Below, one piece after another: positions 34,859 through 36,863 of a DNA stretch of 36,863 nt (within the stretch, counting starts at the first letter, position 1; each line of letters opens with the position of its first letter). Below the pieces are notes generated by a model. The model made no database searches and was not told the DNA's origin. It worked only from the letters and a program-made list of their open reading frames with translations. This DNA is from an uncultured Planctomycetaceae bacterium. Lineage in GTDB: Bacteria > Planctomycetota > Planctomycetia > Pirellulales > UBA1268. The translations under genes were made by a program, and so were the position numbers. Location of the stretch: positions 1-36,863 of the forward strand of contig CAJBCV010000523.1 in assembly GCA_903951635.1 (NCBI GenBank), written 5' to 3'.

Positions 34859-35124
34859 TTCGCCGTCCGTGCCGATCCCCGTCGATAGTTGCGGTGGGGC
34901 TGACCGGTGTGGGTTCGCCGACTCCGCAAACACTCTCCAAAAGGTTGTGGTGGAGCGGCTCCCGCGACACAATTTCAGTGCTGGGGCGTCATCGCCCGAC
35001 ACTTCCTGGGATCGCACGCGTCGCCCCGGGACACTGCTGCGTCACAAACTCGCGTTTTCGTCCGTTCTGCCCTGTTCCGTTGGGCCGTCACCCCCTGGGG
35101 TGCCGAGCCGGGAGGATTCATAAG

Positions 35125-35361
35125 GTGGCTTCCGTCCAAGATCGCGTGATCGAGATCGTCTCGTCGCAGTTGGGTGTCAGCAAGGAGAACATCACCGCCG
35201 AGACGTCGTTCATCAGCGACCTCGGTGCCGACTCGCTCGACACCGTCGAGTTGGTGATGGAACTCGAGGAGGAGTTCGAGATCAACATTCCCGATGATGC
35301 TGCCGAGAAGATCCAAACGGTGGGTCAGGCGGTCGAGTTCATCGAGAAGCACCAGTCCTGA
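35125..35361 (+). CDS. acpP: Acyl carrier protein AcpP
   Basis: A 78-residue acyl carrier protein that holds growing acyl chains on a 4'-phosphopantetheine arm. The attachment serine is in [20 protein letters not shown], and the four-helix pattern with a strongly acidic composition is normal. The start is GTG at 35125 with GGAGGA eight bases upstream; this gives the standard length, so the long open frame upstream can be ignored. fabF begins nine bases after the stop. ACP serves FabD, FabG and FabF encoded on either side. Confidence 0.97.
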   Translation: MASVQDRVIEIVSSQLGVSKENITAETSFISDLGADSLDTVELVMELEEEFEINIPDDAAEKIQTVGQAVEFIEKHQS

Positions 35362-35370
35362 CGGGGCTCC

Positions 35371-36611
35371 ATGAAACGCCGAGCGGTCGTCACCGGCCTC
35401 GGGGTGGTCACATCCCTGGGCCGGCCATTGGAAGTCTTTTGGGAACGCCTTGTCCGTGGGGACAGTGGGGTTGGCCCGATCACGTTGTTTGACGTGAGCG
35501 GGTTCAAGATCCAGTTCGCCGGCGAGGTCCCCTGGAAGGCGGAGGAACAGGGAATCGCGAATCCGAAGGATTTGCGACGCCTCGATCGTTTCACGCAGTT
35601 TGCCATGGCGTCGGCCGCCGATGCCGTGACCGACTCGGGGATCGATTTCTCCCTCGAGGATCCGTACCGCTGCGGCGTCGTGATCGGCTCCGGAATCGGC
35701 GGCCTGTCTGAGTTCGAGACGCAGCACGAGCGGCTGCTCACGAAGGGCATCGACAAGGTCTCGCCGTTCACCATCCCGAAGTTGATGGTGAACTCCGGCA
35801 GCGGTCATGTCTCGAGCATGTACGGCATCAAGGGGCCGAACTTCGCCGTGGCCACCGCGTGCGCCAGCGCCGGAAACTCGATCGGCTGCGCCCTGCGGTC
35901 GATCCAGAACGGTGATGCCGACGTCATGGTCACCGGCGGGAGCGAGGCGGCGCTGACGCCGATGGGCTTGGCCGGTTTCCAGAACATGCGCGCCTTGTCG
36001 TTCCGCACCGACGACCCCCAGCGCGCGAGCCGCCCGTTCGACGCCGAACGAGACGGTTTCGTGCTTGCCGAGGGGGCCGGTGTCGTGGTTCTCGAGGAAC
36101 TCGAGCATGCCCGTCGCCGGGGCGCGAGGATTTATGGTGAGCTGATGGGCTATGGGGCCAGCGGCGATGCCGGCCACATCACGCAGCCCGACGAAGAGGG
36201 ACGCGGGCAGCAAGGGCAATGTCCTTGGCGCTCGAGGATGCCGGGCTTTCACCCGAGCGGATCGAGTACATCAACGCGCATGGCACGAGCACCCCGCTCG
36301 GCGACAAGGCCGAGACGGTGGCGATGAAGCGGGTGTTTGGCCCGCACGCCTCTCGGCTGGCGGTGTCGAGCACGAAGAGCCAACTCGGGCACACGCTCGG
36401 GGCCAGTGGTGGCATCGAACTCGTGGTCTGTGCGCTGACGCTCGCCCGCGGCGTGATCGCTCCGACGATCAATCTCGAGAATCCCGATCCTGATTGCGAT
36501 CTCGACTACGTTCCGCGGGTTGCCCGTGAGGCACGCGTCGACATCACGATGAGCAACAGTTTCGGGTTCGGAGGGCACAACGCCTCGTTGGTGCTGGCCA
36601 GGTTCAAGTAG
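35371..36611 (+). pseudogene. fabF: 3-oxoacyl-[ACP] synthase II FabF, interrupted by a 1-base frameshift
   Basis: Condensing enzyme of fatty-acid elongation. The first part reads in one frame from 35371 (MKRRAVVTGLGVVTSLGRPL) through the catalytic Cys region (VATACASAGNSIGCAL) to [10 protein letters not shown]. The frame is then lost near 36205 and the remainder, beginning [14 protein letters not shown] and containing the catalytic His pair ([12 protein letters not shown] and [13 protein letters not shown]), continues one base out of register to 36611. Adding one G to the GGG at 36205-36207 restores a 413-residue FabF of normal length. All catalytic residues are intact, so this is more likely a sequence error or very recent lesion than a decayed gene. 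Confidence 0.85.
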
Positions 36612-36805
36612 CCACGAGGCCCCCAAGCGGTCCAGGGGCGCACGCGGTGGCGTGATTCCCGCCGGCCCGGCCCGGGGCTGGATCCCCGATTCGCCTTGCT
36701 GTGCCCGCCGTGCCCCCCCTACCCTGCTGCCGATCGGCAGCCTTTCGGTCGCTCGGGGGATCCGGGCCGAGCGGCTGCGGATCGCTCCCCACGGGGGTCC
36801 GTTCG

Positions 36806-36863
36806 ATGCCTTTTCCCCGCTCCTTCTTTCGTGTCGCAGCGTGGGGCAGCCTCGTGGTGATGC
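36806..36863 (+). CDS. Start of a probable exported protein, cut by the window edge
   Basis: The ATG at 36806 opens MPFPRSFFRVAAWGSLVVM, a positively charged start followed by a hydrophobic stretch as in a signal peptide, and continues past the end. A GGGGG lies nine bases upstream. Only 19 residues are visible, so nothing can be said of function. The 194 bases from fabF to here show no other feature. Confidence 0.4.
   Translation, partial: MPFPRSFFRVAAWGSLVVM

Larger units (their letters stand above)
34727..35124. other. fabG-acpP intergenic region with two promoter candidates (398 bases)
   Basis: Two promoter-like pairs lie in the first 130 bases and the remaining 265 would be the untranslated leader of acpP. 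The acpP frame is open as far back as 34813, but this part has no start with a ribosome binding site and no protein-like sequence. No riboswitch family is recognised. Confidence 0.45.

Noticed and set aside
32312..35017. Minus-strand open frame of 901 codons
   Set aside because: Antisense to ruvB, rpmF, fabD and fabG, all of which are clear genes. A long shadow frame is expected at this GC content.
34813..35124. N-terminal extension of the acyl carrier protein frame
   Set aside because: The extension has no family resemblance. The GTG at 35125 has GGAGGA at ideal spacing and gives the standard ACP length.
36195..36220. Programmed frameshift in fabF
   Set aside because: No slippery heptamer or following pseudoknot is evident, and FabF is not known to use recoding. 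A one-base loss in a G run is simpler.

Overview
This is a GC-rich (by eye about two thirds or more), gene-dense bacterial chromosomal window carrying about 31 protein genes, one tRNA and very little intergenic DNA. No phage, transposase, IS element, CRISPR array or rRNA is visible. The mix of housekeeping genes with large Ala/Pro-rich exported proteins, a staphyloxanthin-like carotenoid cluster, an MFS-PlsC fusion and weak Shine-Dalgarno signals fits a planctomycete, probably near Pirellulales. That placement is inference from gene content; no marker phylogeny was possible.

Layout. 1-337 is unassigned and 338-649 may be a small hypothetical gene. 801-2790 (+) holds a PPK2-type polyphosphate kinase and an M24 metallopeptidase. 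2850-5726 (-) is a giant low-complexity exported protein ending in a DUF11-like domain, converging on the peptidase across an 11-bp hairpin. bioB follows (6011-7093, +). On the minus strand come a TPR-like protein and an exported propeller-like lipoprotein (ATGA overlap), leuD, leuC, a small methyltransferase-like protein and a 692-aa HEAT-repeat lipoprotein. 14108-17295 holds a secreted protein, an MFS transporter (-) and a TIGR01777-type epimerase. The Sua5/TsaC gene (-) converges on the epimerase and is followed by purE-purK (+, GTGA overlap).

The most distinctive block is 20406-25812 (-): two CrtI/CrtN/CrtP-family FAD oxidoreductases, a PlsC-type acyltransferase and a family-2 glycosyltransferase. 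The parts match the staphyloxanthin set CrtN, CrtP, CrtO and CrtQ, but no CrtM/CrtB-type synthase is present. Together they would desaturate or oxidise a C30 precursor made elsewhere, then glycosylate and acylate it. A 4x16-bp tandem repeat and two GGATATCC palindromes lie between the two oxidoreductase genes.

26947-29895 encodes an LplT-like MFS domain fused to PlsC and followed by what looks like a decayed acyl-ACP synthetase (ANL) domain. After it come tRNA-Arg(ACG), ruvC-ruvA (ATGA overlap) and ruvB, then rpmF-fabD-fabG-acpP-fabF. The fatty-acid cluster lacks the plsX and fabH that often sit between rpmF and fabD. fabF is split by a single-base frameshift near 36205. A signal-peptide-like ORF start runs off the right edge.

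Several genes have recognisable promoter-like pairs with 18-bp spacing (bioB, ruvC, rpmF, two for acpP, and the 26646 gene), and a GGTAGNCT -10-like element recurs upstream of five genes.
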